From: Theristus sp. LFF4_11
Lineage: Eukaryota; Nematoda; Chromadorea; Monhysterida; Xyalidae
Direction: 5' to 3'
Assembly (NCBI GenBank): GCA_030248135.1
Contig: JASANC010005218.1
Location: 1 to 64,000 of the forward strand
DNA length: 64,000 nt
The first letter of the stretch is position 1. The number at the start of each line of letters is the position of its first letter. The translations under genes and the position numbers were made by a program. Below, piece by piece: positions 12,196 to 25,100 of the stretch. The notes under the pieces were generated by a model, which had not been told where the DNA came from, made no database searches, and was given only the letters and a program-made list of their open reading frames with translations.

Positions 12196-14703
12196 ACGCC
12201 AAAAAGACAGTAAAAACACTTTTTAGAGTTTCTAATTACTTAATAAATTGAGAGAATGCAAACAGCGTGTTAGTGTGACGACGACGCCGCACGGTCGATC
12301 GTGAATTATTGAGCACGGAAAATTCTAGAAGCACTGGGAACTTCGCGAGGCGTTTCGATGGCTTAACTTAGTCTTTACACATAACGTTGCAGTAAGTTGA
12401 GAGATTAAAAATAAGTTTGCATTGTTCAGTGCTATTTCGTGACTTTCTGACAATGTAAAAATAGACATGAAAAACAATCAAGTACATATCAGTTATGCTC
12501 TGAAACAGCTAAACTGCAGTCTTTTTGTGGAATACCAGATGCAAGTAAGTTCTTGGGCATGGGGTAAATTAAATCGTATATGTTGTGAGAACTGTGATTT
12601 CAATATTCTTTTTCATGTGAATTGTATGAAACTGTTTTGACAACTGTTTTTCTTTAACAAAAAGCATAAGCATGTGAAACTTTGTTTGCAAATTTTTCAA
12701 AATCAATCAGCAACGTGGGTGATTTAAGCAAAAATGATAAAAATCGAAAAGGCAGCCGGGCACACCTAATCAATCAGCATCAAAAGTGTATACCTTTGTA
12801 GACGTCTGGTTGGATGAGCGCAGACGTACCGATTAAGTTGTCTCCACCTCCAACATGCACATGACGACCCGGTGCGTGCAAATCATTGATTAAGCAAAAA
12901 CGAAACTTCTAGCGAAAGATGATCTAGGAACCGTATTGTGAGCTTGCCCTTACTAAATTGAAAAGTTATTTAGCGCCGATGATTCTTAGATTGAAAGTGA
13001 CGTAATTGGTCATAAATGACTTTGACAAGCTTGGGTACCGTCGTGTTCATGAAAGAGTTATGATCATGCAAACATTTAGGCGATATGATATTGATATTTG
13101 CCACGAGGTTGCTTATTGGTGGGCGACGTATCTAGATAATATTTGTCTTAGTAGTTCTCGTGGCTGCGCATTGTTTTTGAAAAGGATGTACAGGGTGTCC
13201 CAGCTAGATGTCCATCGTAAACACACGATAATATTGTTTTTTTAAAGTGTTACCTGATATGAAATCTTGAATGAGTATGTTTCTGAAAATGAACATGCTT
13301 TCTAGGTTCGCTGATGTTTTACCCAGACTGTAAGATTTGTCTGTGGTAAAAAAAATCGGCAGTTCTGCCTGGTGTCCGTCGCACTGACGAGCCAGAAGGA
13401 ACCGCGGTATGCGTCCACCTGGCGAAACCGCAAACAGCGAACTTCATGTATGGCAACAATTTTTGAGTTATGCAAACGTGACTGAAACAGAATCAACCGA
13501 GAGAGCTGCAACACAATATTTTTACAGTAACCGCAGCTCTCATTCTACAAACTATGTAAAACGCAGCGTATACATATTCTGGTGGATTGGCATTCATTAT
13601 CTACTTGCAAATCCGATTTCCAACCGTTATTACCAAAAATATCGCATCGAAATCTCAAAAAGATTGCGGCTTATGGAGTTTGCTAACCAAATTGACTCAA
13701 TTGTCGTATGCTGTATATATACATGTATGTGGCCTGACGTGAATATAAATGCGACAAAATATTGTTATGTATATTTGGATATATAATGTACATGGGATGA
13801 CAGCTACCGCTATTCGGTGGGTGCAAATTGCATTAAACCTCAACACAAAAACGGATAAATAGCGAAAATGAAGATTTCGGTAAAATCTTCAATAGATAAA
13901 ATATATGTAATAATGGTTGCGGATTACGAGTGAAAAGCATACGACCGTTGCCAAAGTTTCACTTTATTATATGTGCATATTGTACATGCATTGATTTTAT
14001 CAAGCTGATAATACTTTTAAAATTGCTTCTTGTCTTCGTAACGAGATATGCGCGCAAGAATATGAAGCATGATCTAATTTTGCGCCATATGGTCATATTA
14101 CGGACAGTGGAGTTTTATAATTCAATGACGTTATGAAGCGCCACAAAATTTGACTTGATTTAAATGCATTTTTTCTATGAAGCAAGCAAACTAGACGATG
14201 TGTGCATCAGTTTTTTCGGGCAGTAAACGAAGAACCGCTCTGTTTTGTATTCAAGATTACGGTATGCAAGTAAGCTTCAAAGGCTGAAATGATTTCGCTG
14301 TTTTTGAAAGCAAACAAGTTTTATTGTTTTTGAGATCATGTTGTTAACGTGTTTCTTATGGTTTGTGATCTGTTATGTATTTATCGCCAGAGTACGTTCT
14401 GAATAATTCATGCACAATTTACCTCAAATACATAACTCCACGCGTTTTATCACTTGTTGACGATAAAGAAAAGTGACTAAATTGCATGTTGCACACATTA
14501 TTTTATGACAAAGTCAGAAAAGTAATTTATTAATTTATGCAACAACAATTAGCCGTATGGAGTCGAACAAAGTTCGAGAAAAGTGAAGTTCCGCACCTCT
14601 TTTACCACTTAATTGCCATTGTAAGCGTCAATATTGACTTTAGACATGCAACAGATTCTACGAAAAGCGCCACAATTAAAAACGTCTTTCACGTATAAAC
14701 GTA
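12196..14703. other. Right palindrome arm, no convincing gene
   Basis: Mirror of 5,030-7,754 without the MITE fragment. It contains the same unassigned open frames (13,006-13,245 and 13,409-13,786 plus). Confidence 0.4.
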
Positions 14704-17361
14704 ATTATCTAAAAATGCGGGAGACGCATATAAAAGGAGGAATATGGCCTTGTGTAAGCAGTGAAAGACTTGGCTCGACAACGCTTTTCAAGTCTCTGAT
14801 GTGGTGCACACGGATACAAGTACATAAGAGTCATATTTTTGCGCCGCGTTTGTTGTTTAAAAGCTTGCTGAAAAGCGTAAAAACTTTGAAGTTATTTTTC
14901 AGTTGTCCTCTTCAGTTTAGTCTAAAATCACACCATGTGCGAAATTCTGTAAATTCTGTGCAAAAGCAGAAACATCAGAAATTGCAAAATATTGCTGCAT
15001 GTAGCTTTATCGTTGTTGTTGTTGTTGTTGTTTTGTTGGGATTTTTAGGCGATGTTTTTAGCCAAGGCTAACCCAGAGAAGCGTACAGAACGCCATTGAG
15101 TAGGGCGCCCATCGAGTTTTCTCTGTCATTAAGTGCCTACATACCCCTCGGCGGGGCTCGATCCCCCGAGCGCACAGACTGTAGTCTAACGCACTACCAC
15201 CAGGCCACGAGGGTGACAATTGTTGTTGTTGCTAACGTACGCACCGCTGTGCATACAGCAGCACCAGTGCAAAAAGTGTTGTCTTCCGTTGATTTTCACC
15301 CTTTTTACCAAACTCTTGTGACAGGATAAACCGGTGAGTCATTGCCACAGAAGGAGACCTTGCGTTCCCCAACGCCTCTGCGATACACTTTGTGCAAACC
15401 AGTGTCAGCGATCTAAAGTCTGATGGTTATTTTAGTGGTTTTAGTGGTCGCTAAATGCTAGAAATAAAGCAAATGTGAAAGTTTATTTGTCTACAATGTA
15501 CGAGGGTTGCCACTTGCAACGGAAATAAAGAATAAACGGCGCAAAAATATGACCCTTATGTACTTGTATCCGTGTGCACCACATCAGAGACTTGAAAAGC
15601 GTTGTCGAGCCAAGTCTTTCACTGCTTACACAAGGCCATATTCCTCCTTTTATATGCGTCTCCCGCATTTTTAGATAATATTCTGACTTTTACATAAGCC
15701 CCGAAGGTCGGACTAAAATCACAATACGTTGGTCACACATTCTTCTGAACCCCGGACAACTCAGGTTTTTCATTTTTCGTTTTTAGGCCAATTTCGCCTA
15801 TGCTATTTCTACGGCCGATTCGCCCAAAATCGTCACGATTCAGTACCTAGAATTGCTCACATAAGAAAACTGATCCAAAAACCGTGATCGGCGCATTGAA
15901 TTACCCTGGAAAACACAGTTTTCTTGTTTTTCTTTTCTGGACCGGTTTTACTAAATTCTACGGCCGATTCGCCCGAAATCGTCACGATTCGGTATGTAAA
16001 GTTGCTCACGTAAGAAAACTAACCCAAAATCTGTTATCAGCGCATTGAATTACCTTGGAAAACACCATTTTCTTGTTTTTCGTTTCTAGACCGATTTCGC
16101 CAATTTACACGGCCGATTCGCCCGAAATCGTCACGATTCAGCATCTAAAGTTGGTCACGTAAAAAAACTAACCCAAAATCAGTGATCAGCGCATTGAATT
16201 ACCCTGGAAAACACCATTTTCTTGTTTTTCGTTTCTAGACCGATTTCGCCAATTTCCACGGCCGATTCGCCCGAAATCGTCACGATTCAGCATGTAAAGT
16301 TGCTCATGTAAGAAAACTAACCCAAAATCCGTGATCAGCGCATTGAATTACCCTGGAAAACACTCTTTTCTTGTTTTTCGTTTCTAGACCGACTTCGCCA
16401 ATTTCCACGGCCGATTCGCTCGAAATCGTCACGATTCAGCATCTAAAGTTGCTCACGTAAGAAAACTAACCCAAAATCCGTGATCAGCGCATTGATTTCC
16501 TACGGACTAGACCTTTTTCCTATTATTTTTCGTAGCTCAGACAAAATTTGTAAGAGTGAAAAGCTGATACCCAGTCGAAATGCTACGAACTGTAAAAAAT
16601 GCACAATTTTGACAAAAAAATGCCCGGGCAAAAATTTTTTCACAATCTACGGATGAAATTACCCCAGGAAACATTTTTGTTCGACTGTGAAAGTGTCGCA
16701 GGTAAAAATTGAAAGGGCGCACACTTAAAACCAGGTGAAAACCCTGCGAACTTTTAAAAATGCCCAATTTTTAACCCAAAACAAGGTCTGGGTAAAAAAT
16801 TAATTTAATTTTCAAAATCTCCGGATGGAATTACCCCAGGAAACATTTTTGTTCGACTGTGAAAGTGTCGCAGGTAAAAATTGAAAGGGCGCACACTTAA
16901 AACCAGGTGAAAACCGTGCAAACTTTTAAAAATGCCCAATTTTTACCCAAAAACAGGGTCTGGGTAAAAAATTAACCCAATTTTCAAAATCTCCGTATGG
17001 AATTACCCCAGGAAACATTTTTGTTCGACTGTGAAAGTGTCGCAGGTAAAAACTGAAAGGGCGCACACATGTTGATTACATACCAGAAAAAAAAAAATAG
17101 AAAGAGAAAGAAGTAACACGATTTTCAGAATAGGTTTTTCGTGTCTAGAGCGTATGAAAAATCGTCCGATGAAAATTTTTTCGCGGCTCCAAGCACAACT
17201 TTGGGTGTTCGTTTCGTGTGCACAGAACCAAGTTTGTGGCTTATACTATGCTCGCTGCAGGGCAGCGAGAAAGTTTGAAAAACGCGCGCGAGGGGAAAAC
17301 GGCTCATATAATGCGTGATGCGCTGTCCGCTCGCTGACGCTCGCTCGCGCATCCGCATGAT
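14704..17361 (+). mobile_element. Satellite-carrying element, copy A (only in right arm)
   Basis: 2.66 kb absent from the matching place in the left arm. Layout: a head of about 980 bp (14,704-15,682) whose ends are inverted copies of an approximately 140-bp module with TATAAAAGGAGGAATATGG; then five units of a 147-148 bp satellite (about 15,770-16,500); then about three units of an approximately 176-bp satellite (about 16,570-17,070); then a 290-bp tail ending in a CGCTCGCTCGCGCATCCGC stretch and ATGAT. The head contains a tRNA-derived SINE insertion. No coding capacity. The transposition mechanism is unknown. Confidence 0.65.
15055..15213 (-). mobile_element. tRNA-derived SINE
   Basis: Reading the minus strand, 15,213-15,144 is tRNA-like: CCCTCGTGGCCTGGTGGTAG (A box TGGCCTGGTGG), then CGGGGGATCGAGCCCCG (T arm, B box GGATCGAGCCC) and a closing CGAGGGG. 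A body of about 90 bp follows (GACAGAGAAAACTCGATGGG, TCTGGGTTAGCC). The same head and body recur at 33,110-33,272. It lies inside copy A of the satellite-carrying element. Confidence 0.6.
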
Positions 17362-19197
17362 AACAGTCAATCAAAGCAAGATCACTCCACTATTCAGTGA
17401 AGAAGCGCTCAGCACAACATGGAGAGTATGGCGTGCTGATGCTCTATAATCTGGCGATGTGTCAACATATTGTCATCAACATATTGACGACACAGAAGCA
17501 ATGAGCGTCATCAAGTAACGCGTCTCAACAAAATGAGCGTATTTAAAGCGGTGGAAGAAATAAATTTATTTATGTCGAGTCGACCGGACCTAATAGGCAT
17601 GCATTCAGTTGTTTTATTCTGAAACTCGATTTTGACGCACGGTTTGTCTCTCTGTTCTCTCCAATTTTATTTCAACAACAGCGTCATGCCGTGTCGGCAG
17701 CAGCGACAAATGTGATCAAATTCAGCCTTAATGCCATTACGGTCTACATTACAATCCAGAAATAAGGTTACGATTTTGTTTCCATACAGAATGAAACACA
17801 ACCTCTAAAAGTCGTTATGCAAGCTCCAGAGCGTGCGCGCGTTAAAACATACAGAATAACAAAGTTTCGAGACGCTTTAGAACTCCGTGTGTCTTCTGTT
17901 TGCTTTCAAATCGTCGAAATCGCTGATTAGCGTGCAAATTTTCTCTGCCCGTTTGGTTCCTCTGAACTACACGGACAGAAAGCAGAAAAATAGATTGACT
18001 TTAAACGAATTTGAACGCGCACACACACACCAAAAAAGCTTAGTTTGATTACGCCAGATTAGAATGTAACAGCGCGACTAACGAGTGGATAATGCGGTTA
18101 TCCCCCACGGTTGTTGCCCCAATGTTTTCGGTTTATCTTCGGTGTCTTGAGTCTATTGCGGTGCCTAATATGACTGTGTGAGTGAATTTTACACAATGAC
18201 ATTTAGGACGGCCGGTTGTGTAGTTAACCAATCAGTTTTGTTGTTGATAAACACTGCGTTGGGCGAGTTGGAAAAGATAGAACGAGATTCGCACAAACCC
18301 CATAATCTGTTAAATGGCTTAAAATTAACCCATCCACAGGCGTGAAAAACTAAAATCCCATACATGCACACATCCACATTCAATCAGTGAGGTTGCATGG
18401 AAGAAAATCACACGCAGCTCATCGTGACACATAATTACATTTACGGTTGTGTGTAAAAACCGCAAAACGATTTCTACTGTGGTTTGTTTGTTGGATTCAA
18501 GGGAACATATTTTTAAAGGGTTACAGTAAACCGTGTTGTGTGTGTATCGCATGTGAGTGGGATGTGCATGACCAATTAATTGAACTCGAGGCGCTTTAAT
18601 TGAATTATGTGATGTAATAATTCAATTACTCTTGCTTAACGGTTTTTTATTCTCTGGCAGCCAAGGAATAAAGTGCGATTGTTTGTTCCATCACAGTATT
18701 ATACTGTGAACGAGAATTTTCTTCATTTTAAAAAAGATTGTTACATCATTTTCTTTTTAGGGCTGAATTTGCAAGAAAGTTACGTGTGGAAAATGTGCAG
18801 GAATTACAAAACACAAAACACATAATTCATTCGCGGCCCGCCCGGCACACATTGGAAGAACAAATATTTGAATTCGCTCTCTGAGTAATGAATGCTTGTT
18901 TATTGAAATAAAAGCATGTCAATACGTATAAACTGAGCGTTATATGTTTTTCTCTCTCTCCAAAACCATTGAGTTACACGCTAAGTACGTACGAAGTCGA
19001 TACATCTTTTAGTTAAAATTCCACAATTTTTTTTAAAACTAGCCTTTTTACACCAGCATATCGAATTTCTTCCACCGATGTGAATTGTTATCAGATACAC
19101 ATGTTTTATTGCACGTATAAACAACGAACTGGCGGCGTCCTAAAATGAATGGAAAGAAAATCAGTTCATCGTCCGTAATCGTCAGCGCAGAAAAAAA
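17362..19197. other. Upstream region of the complete receptor gene
   Basis: Mirror of 2,821-4,649. Presumed promoter region of the receptor. Small local differences from the left arm occur near 18,715-18,740 (GAATTTTCTTCATTTTAAAA against a shorter left-arm version). Confidence 0.4.
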
Positions 19198-22100
19198 ATG
19201 TCGCAGCACACTGCTCCACTACAGCAGCGTCGCGTTGCTGTGAAAGAGCGCGACACACAGCTGTGGCAGGCCACCGGACGCCTGCGGAATTGGCTGCGGC
19301 TATTCGGTCTGTACCTCCGCGACCGCAACCAGTTGAACGGCACCGCCGAGCGGTTGATCGAGTTGCTCCGTCTGTTGATCGTGTTGATCGTGTTGATCTG
19401 TAGCACTGTGATGCTGGTCAATCTTGTTGACAGCATTCATGTGCACAAGAACTTGCTGGGCAGTGAGCAAATGCGCAAGCTGAGCATCGTTATTTGGTAC
19501 ATACAGGTCTGTGAGATTTTTTTGTTCTATTGTGATGCACATTAATAGCGTAACAAAGACGCACACAATGTGAACCAACCTGTCAACACAAACATTCACA
19601 TGCCGTGTGGCCGACTCTAGATTTCTTGCAACAACTTTAATTTGATTTAAGCTCACTTTCCCACAATTACACGTATTCCTGATCCTGAGGAACACGAAAG
19701 GTAGAAAAACTGTGTGTGGAAAGCAAATACACCAGAAATACTTCGGGAATTCACAGTTTTGGCACTTTACTGTCCGTGGAAAACTGTGTGTGGAGAGCAA
19801 ATACACCAGAAATACTTCGGGAATTCACAGTTTTGGCACTTTACTGTCCGTCGCATCTTGATTTTTTGAATAAATATGAATCACTGACTTTGGTTCCACC
19901 TTCAGCAGCAGAATTCGAGCCTACGATCCCATTTTGTTACCGTTTTATTTTGTCTCAGATGATGTTTGCAGAATAAAAAACACGATTTATGCTATGGACT
20001 GTAATACTGCGTCTTTATTATTGCGTTTCAGAAAGTTTTTAGGTAGTAAAAGTTTCACGCGCTCCAGGAAAACCACACAGCTGAGGAAAAAATGATCACA
20101 TGCAAAAACGCTTTGTCAATGCTGTATAAACGCCGTTCGTTCACGCGAAAGTTGCATCCTGCAGTGCATCCCGCACTGCAAACTGCACTGAATTTTGGAG
20201 TACATTTATTGAACATCTTTAAAACTATGCAGTCGAGTCAGTTTCAGTCATTTTTTAAGATGCAGTACAGGATGCAGTGCAGTTTTGCTTGCAGTGCAGG
20301 GAGGGTTTGCAGTGCAGGGTGCAACTGTGTTTTATTTGCACTTCAGGGTATTGCGTCGATCTACTTTCTCGCAAAATGGCAAGTGCTCGGACAGCTGCGC
20401 GAGTTCTCCGTGCACGTGGAAGCGTTCTCCGGTGGCGTCGGTGTGATGAAACAACGCAATCGCATTCGAAGACGCATCAACGCAATCATAATACAGGTTC
20501 GGTATTGTTTGTTGCATCATTCGAACTGCACGATCTTTGATAAACTGATTAATTCAGTACATCGTTTTTGCTATTTCTAAGGGCGCATTCATGTTTTAGT
20601 GAGCGCGCAGCTATATTTTTGATCACTAAATATTGCAACATGAATTAATCACCAAATACTGCAACATGAATTACCGTAAAGTCTTGCATATAAGGTCTCC
20701 TTCCCTTATATAAATTTGAAAATCAAAAATTTCTAAAAAAGTGGAATTTCGTGTGACAGCCTTATAAGCGGGAGGAGGTCTTATAAAGCGAACATTAGGA
20801 ATTCCGGGCCTTATAAACGATGTAGTCTTTCGACCATGTCAAAATTTTGAATTTTTTGGTTTCCCGCCGTGTGACACTCCGGGAGGGAGTCTTATAAATG
20901 GGAGGAACCTTATATGCAAGACTTTAGGGGTAATCACTAAATACGGCAGCATGAATGCGAAATGCAACATGAATGCAAGAAGTCTTTGTCGTAAAGTCAA
21001 AGTTTTTTTTGTCATTCGACTTCGTAAAACTACACATTTTCACCGATGTGCATGTATTTCAGTGGCTAATACTCGGTGCATCGCCAGCAATTTACGTGGG
21101 CGTCATCATCTATGTCAGCGTGATAGCCGGATGGGATGGCGTCATCAGCTTTATGGTCAATGGCGGAAAAGGCGACCCAACCCAACTGACCGGCTGGCGG
21201 TACACGCTGTTCGACAGCGGTCTCATCATGCCTGCGTTCAGCATGTGCCTGCTGAACATTTTCATCAACACGGCCTCCTATCTGGCACTCTGCGTGTTTT
21301 CGGTCAGTGATGTTCCAAGTTGTATTCCACTGTCTTCGAGTAAACACAGCATTAACGTCTCCGGAGATAGCAATTATTTTGGGGCCCACCTGACGTCATC
21401 ATCAGATGAGTGGAAAGTTTCGCGGTTAACAAATTTGCTCACGATTTTTTCGCGCTATTCTGTTCATCCCTTGCCCACACGATTTCGAAATATCTTGGCA
21501 TTATATCTTGAAAAAGACCACTCCCTAGTCTGCCTGACCAACATCTCGCCTTGATTGGAGAAGACAAGGACCGTGCCTCATAATATTCGGCCAACTGCAC
21601 AGGTGTGCTGTTTCGCAGTCTATGGAGAGATCCGGCAGTACAACGACGAACTACGCGAGCATCTGAGCGCTCTGGGCGACTGCGATGTGCTGCTGGATTA
21701 TCTCGTGCGTCACACCGAACTGAGCAGACTGGTCGAGCGGCTGAACGAGATTTTTCGGTTCGGTTCGAAAAAAAGAAAATCAATCTGTCGCTTTAACAAT
21801 TATCAATTATCAATTTGTGTGTATTTTTTTGTCTTTGTGCATGCCGCAAAGTCTAGCATATCAGAGCTCTGCAGCTTATGAAGACTTAACCCTCCTCGAA
21901 AAGTGTGCGGAGTGTCACACGGCGGGAAACCAAAAGGGAGTAGACCATTAGATATTGTTGGTCACTTTAGTTTCTCCATTAAATGTCTTGTTCACAGCGG
22001 GGTTCGAACTTTCCACCTACAGAACGGTAGACAGAAGTCATACACCTGCGCTACAGACGCGACGTTGGAGCTGATCCATCCATAAGGGACGTCGTCGTCG

Positions 22101-25100
22101 CGTTCATTATGGAAAAAAATTGGAAGAACGAAAATAAACAAAAGAGAATTACAATATGAGCTGTGACCAATCCTCCAGGCCTCCAGTCCTCCTCTCCTTC
22201 CCTCAGTTCTCCGCCACCCGGTACACACGGATACAAGTACATAAGAGTTATATTTTTGCGCCGCATTTGTTTTGCTGAAATTCGAAAAAAGCTTTAAAAT
22301 TATTTTATAATTTTCCTTTCCAGTTTACTCTGACATCACAGCGAAATTCTGTAAACTCTGTGGAAAAACAAAACAATCAGAGATAGCGATTGCAAAACAT
22401 TGCTGCATGTAATAGCATTATCGTTGCTAACATAGTGTAGGAACTGTACACGCCAGCACCAATGACAAAAAGTTGTTGTCTTCCATTAATTTTCACCCTT
22501 TTTTACCAAACCTTTGTTGATTGGTGTGCGAGTATGAATGTAGGCTGCTGAACCGTCCGTCCCGTGAGCCACTGTCTTTGCCACAGAAGGGGACATTAAA
22601 TTCACCAATGCCACTGCGATACACTTTGTCCTGTGCAAACCAGTGTCAGCGATCTAAAGACTGATTGTTGTTTTAGTGGTTTTAGTGGTCGCTCGCTAAA
22701 TGCCCGAAATAATGCAAATGTCAAAGTTTCATTTGTCTACAATGTACGAGTACCAGGATTGCCATGTGCAACCGAAATAATGAATAAACGGCGCAAAAAT
22801 ATGGCTCTTATGTAGTTGTACCCGTGTGTACCACATCAGAGACTTGAAAAGAGTTGTCGAGCCAAGTTTCTCACTGCTTACACCTATTAGCCCATATTCC
22901 ACCTTTTAGATAATTTTTAGATAATCTTTTAGTCTCCCGCATTTTTAGATAATATTCTCACTTTTATAGATACATAAGCCCCGAAGGTCGGACCAAATTT
23001 ACAATTCGTTGGGCACACATTCTTCTGAAGTTTACATTCGGCAACAACACAGGTTTTTTCATTTTTCGTTTTGGACCTATTTCGTCTATGCTATTTCTAT
23101 GGCTGATTCGCCCTAAATCGTCACGATTCAGTATGTAGAGTGCCCACATAATAACGTTGAATTACCCAGACTACATCAGTTTCTCATTTTTTGTTTTTGA
23201 ACCGATTTCGCCAATTTTTCATTTGGAGATCCAATCAAGGTGATAGATCTCCATTTTTGGATCCAGTCGAGGTGGGTCCTCCATTTGTAAATCTACCCTT
23301 AGATGCCCACTCCTCAAGTGGTCCTTGATTCCTGGTATTATCGGCACTTGACCCTAGAGTTGACACTCCAAGGGTATGCCTCACGCCAGATGCAGTGCGG
23401 CTTTGGCCGCCCACTGTCAGCGGCGTCGCCTCACTAGTATTGGTTACAAAGTGAGGACTTCTGGTATTCTCACTCCTAGGCTTCTGACTTCCCAGACGTC
23501 TCAACGTGGAGTTCTTGTTAGCGTGAACCACGGAACATGTTATTGGCGTCGCTGTGTTAGCGTCAGCGCATTGAATTACCTAGGACTACACCAGTTTCTC
23601 ATTTTTTTGTTTTTGGACCGATTTCGCCAATTTCCACGGCCGATTCGCTCGAACTCATCACGATTCAGTATGTAGAGTGCTCACATAAGAAAACTAACGC
23701 AAAACCCGTGATCAGAGCATTGAATTACCCCGGACTACACCAATTTCTCATTTTTTGTTTTTGGTCCGATTTCGCCAATTTCCACGGCCGATTCGCCCGA
23801 AATCGTCACGATTCAGTGTGTAGAGTGCTTAAATAAGAAAACTAATTCAAAATACGTGATCAGCGCATTGAATTACCCCGGACTACATCACTTTCTCATT
23901 ATGACATAGCCGAAAAAAGGGAGAGAAGAATAAGTAACAGCTTGTTCAGAATCGATGTTATGCGTACACAGCGTGTGTAGAAGATCACCACGAAAAAAAT
24001 TCTCGCGCACATACAACATACCTATGGATTATCTACCTGTGTGCAGGAGAAAAAATTCTCAGCTCCTTTTATGTTCACAATGCGAGGAACAGTAAGTTTG
24101 GAATTTTAGCGCGAACGAACAATGGGCCATATTATGCCTGCGTCCGCTGTCCGCTTCGCTAGCGAATGGGCATGATTATGAGCACTAAAATCAGAAACAC
24201 GACGGCCACAACAACAGCGTCGTCGTCGTCGTCGACATACGTTGAGGGGGTAGTAGACATATTTCGACGGTGGATTAACAGGTGAAACGGAAAAGTTCAA
24301 GCTCAAGGTTCCGCCCTGTCAAAATTTGAACAATAAGCACAAGTTTTTTTTTTTTACCGAAAAACGACGAACTGTTCCGTTTCTAATTTTTTATTTCCTC
24401 CCACTTACAGGGCCGTCACACAAAATTCCACTTTTTTCCAAAATTTTTCGGCTTTCAAATTTTTATATAAAGGCGCTTTATATACAAGACTGTACGGTAG
24501 ACAGTTATAAATAAACTCGGTCTCCTCACTGTTGAGACGGAATACCTATGTATCTTATGTCCGCGGTGCCGCGCATATTTGCAGACATTATGTGATGTTT
24601 GTCTTCATAACGAACGTACCAACGATGGTTCTATTGGCGTACTCGAAACTGAGAGACAGTGCGACATTGGTGAATCTGGACACTGGCGTGCCGACCGTCT
24701 GGATCTTCGTTGGTGCGCTGCTCGCCATTCTGGAATATGCCCTAAAGTTCACGTATCTATCGTTCAAACCGGCCGATATTCACGTAGAGGTGAGTGGTTC
24801 ATCCATATTGTGTTTCGATTTCGATCTGAGCAAGAAACGTATACCATAGTTCTTGTGGAAAGAAAACCAGTTTCAACCTTGGTGTGGCAATTCAAAATAG
24901 CCGACGTGCCTAGCCTGAGCACTATTTCGGGTATTCGGACAACGCTTACCAATGTTGAATTCCCGCATATCATGCAAGAAACTGTTTACCTCTCTGTGCG
25001 CGTATTGAGTCTCGGTAATCATAAAAGATAATTATCTAAAAATGCGGGAGACGCATATAAAAGGAGGAATATGGCTTTGTGTAAGCAGTGAGAGACTTGG

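Larger units (their letters stand above)
11250..22116 (-). repeat. Right arm of giant palindrome
   Basis: Reverse complement of 1-8,325. It is longer because it has about two more 229-bp units at its inner end, a 2.66 kb inserted element (14,704-17,361) and a local duplication of about 78 bp near 19,720-19,860 that is single in the left arm (about 2,230-2,310). The outer end cannot be fixed because the left arm is cut by the window start; the last matching bases are near 22,116. Confidence 0.9.

Noticed and set aside
15770..16510. Regularly spaced repeats that might suggest a CRISPR array
   Set aside because: Units are contiguous 148-bp satellite copies with no unique spacers, in a eukaryotic genome with introns.
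23235..23531. 98-codon frame inside the sequence interrupting copy B
   Set aside because: Resembles neither a retrotransposon domain nor a known protein; lies in an insertion of unknown origin.
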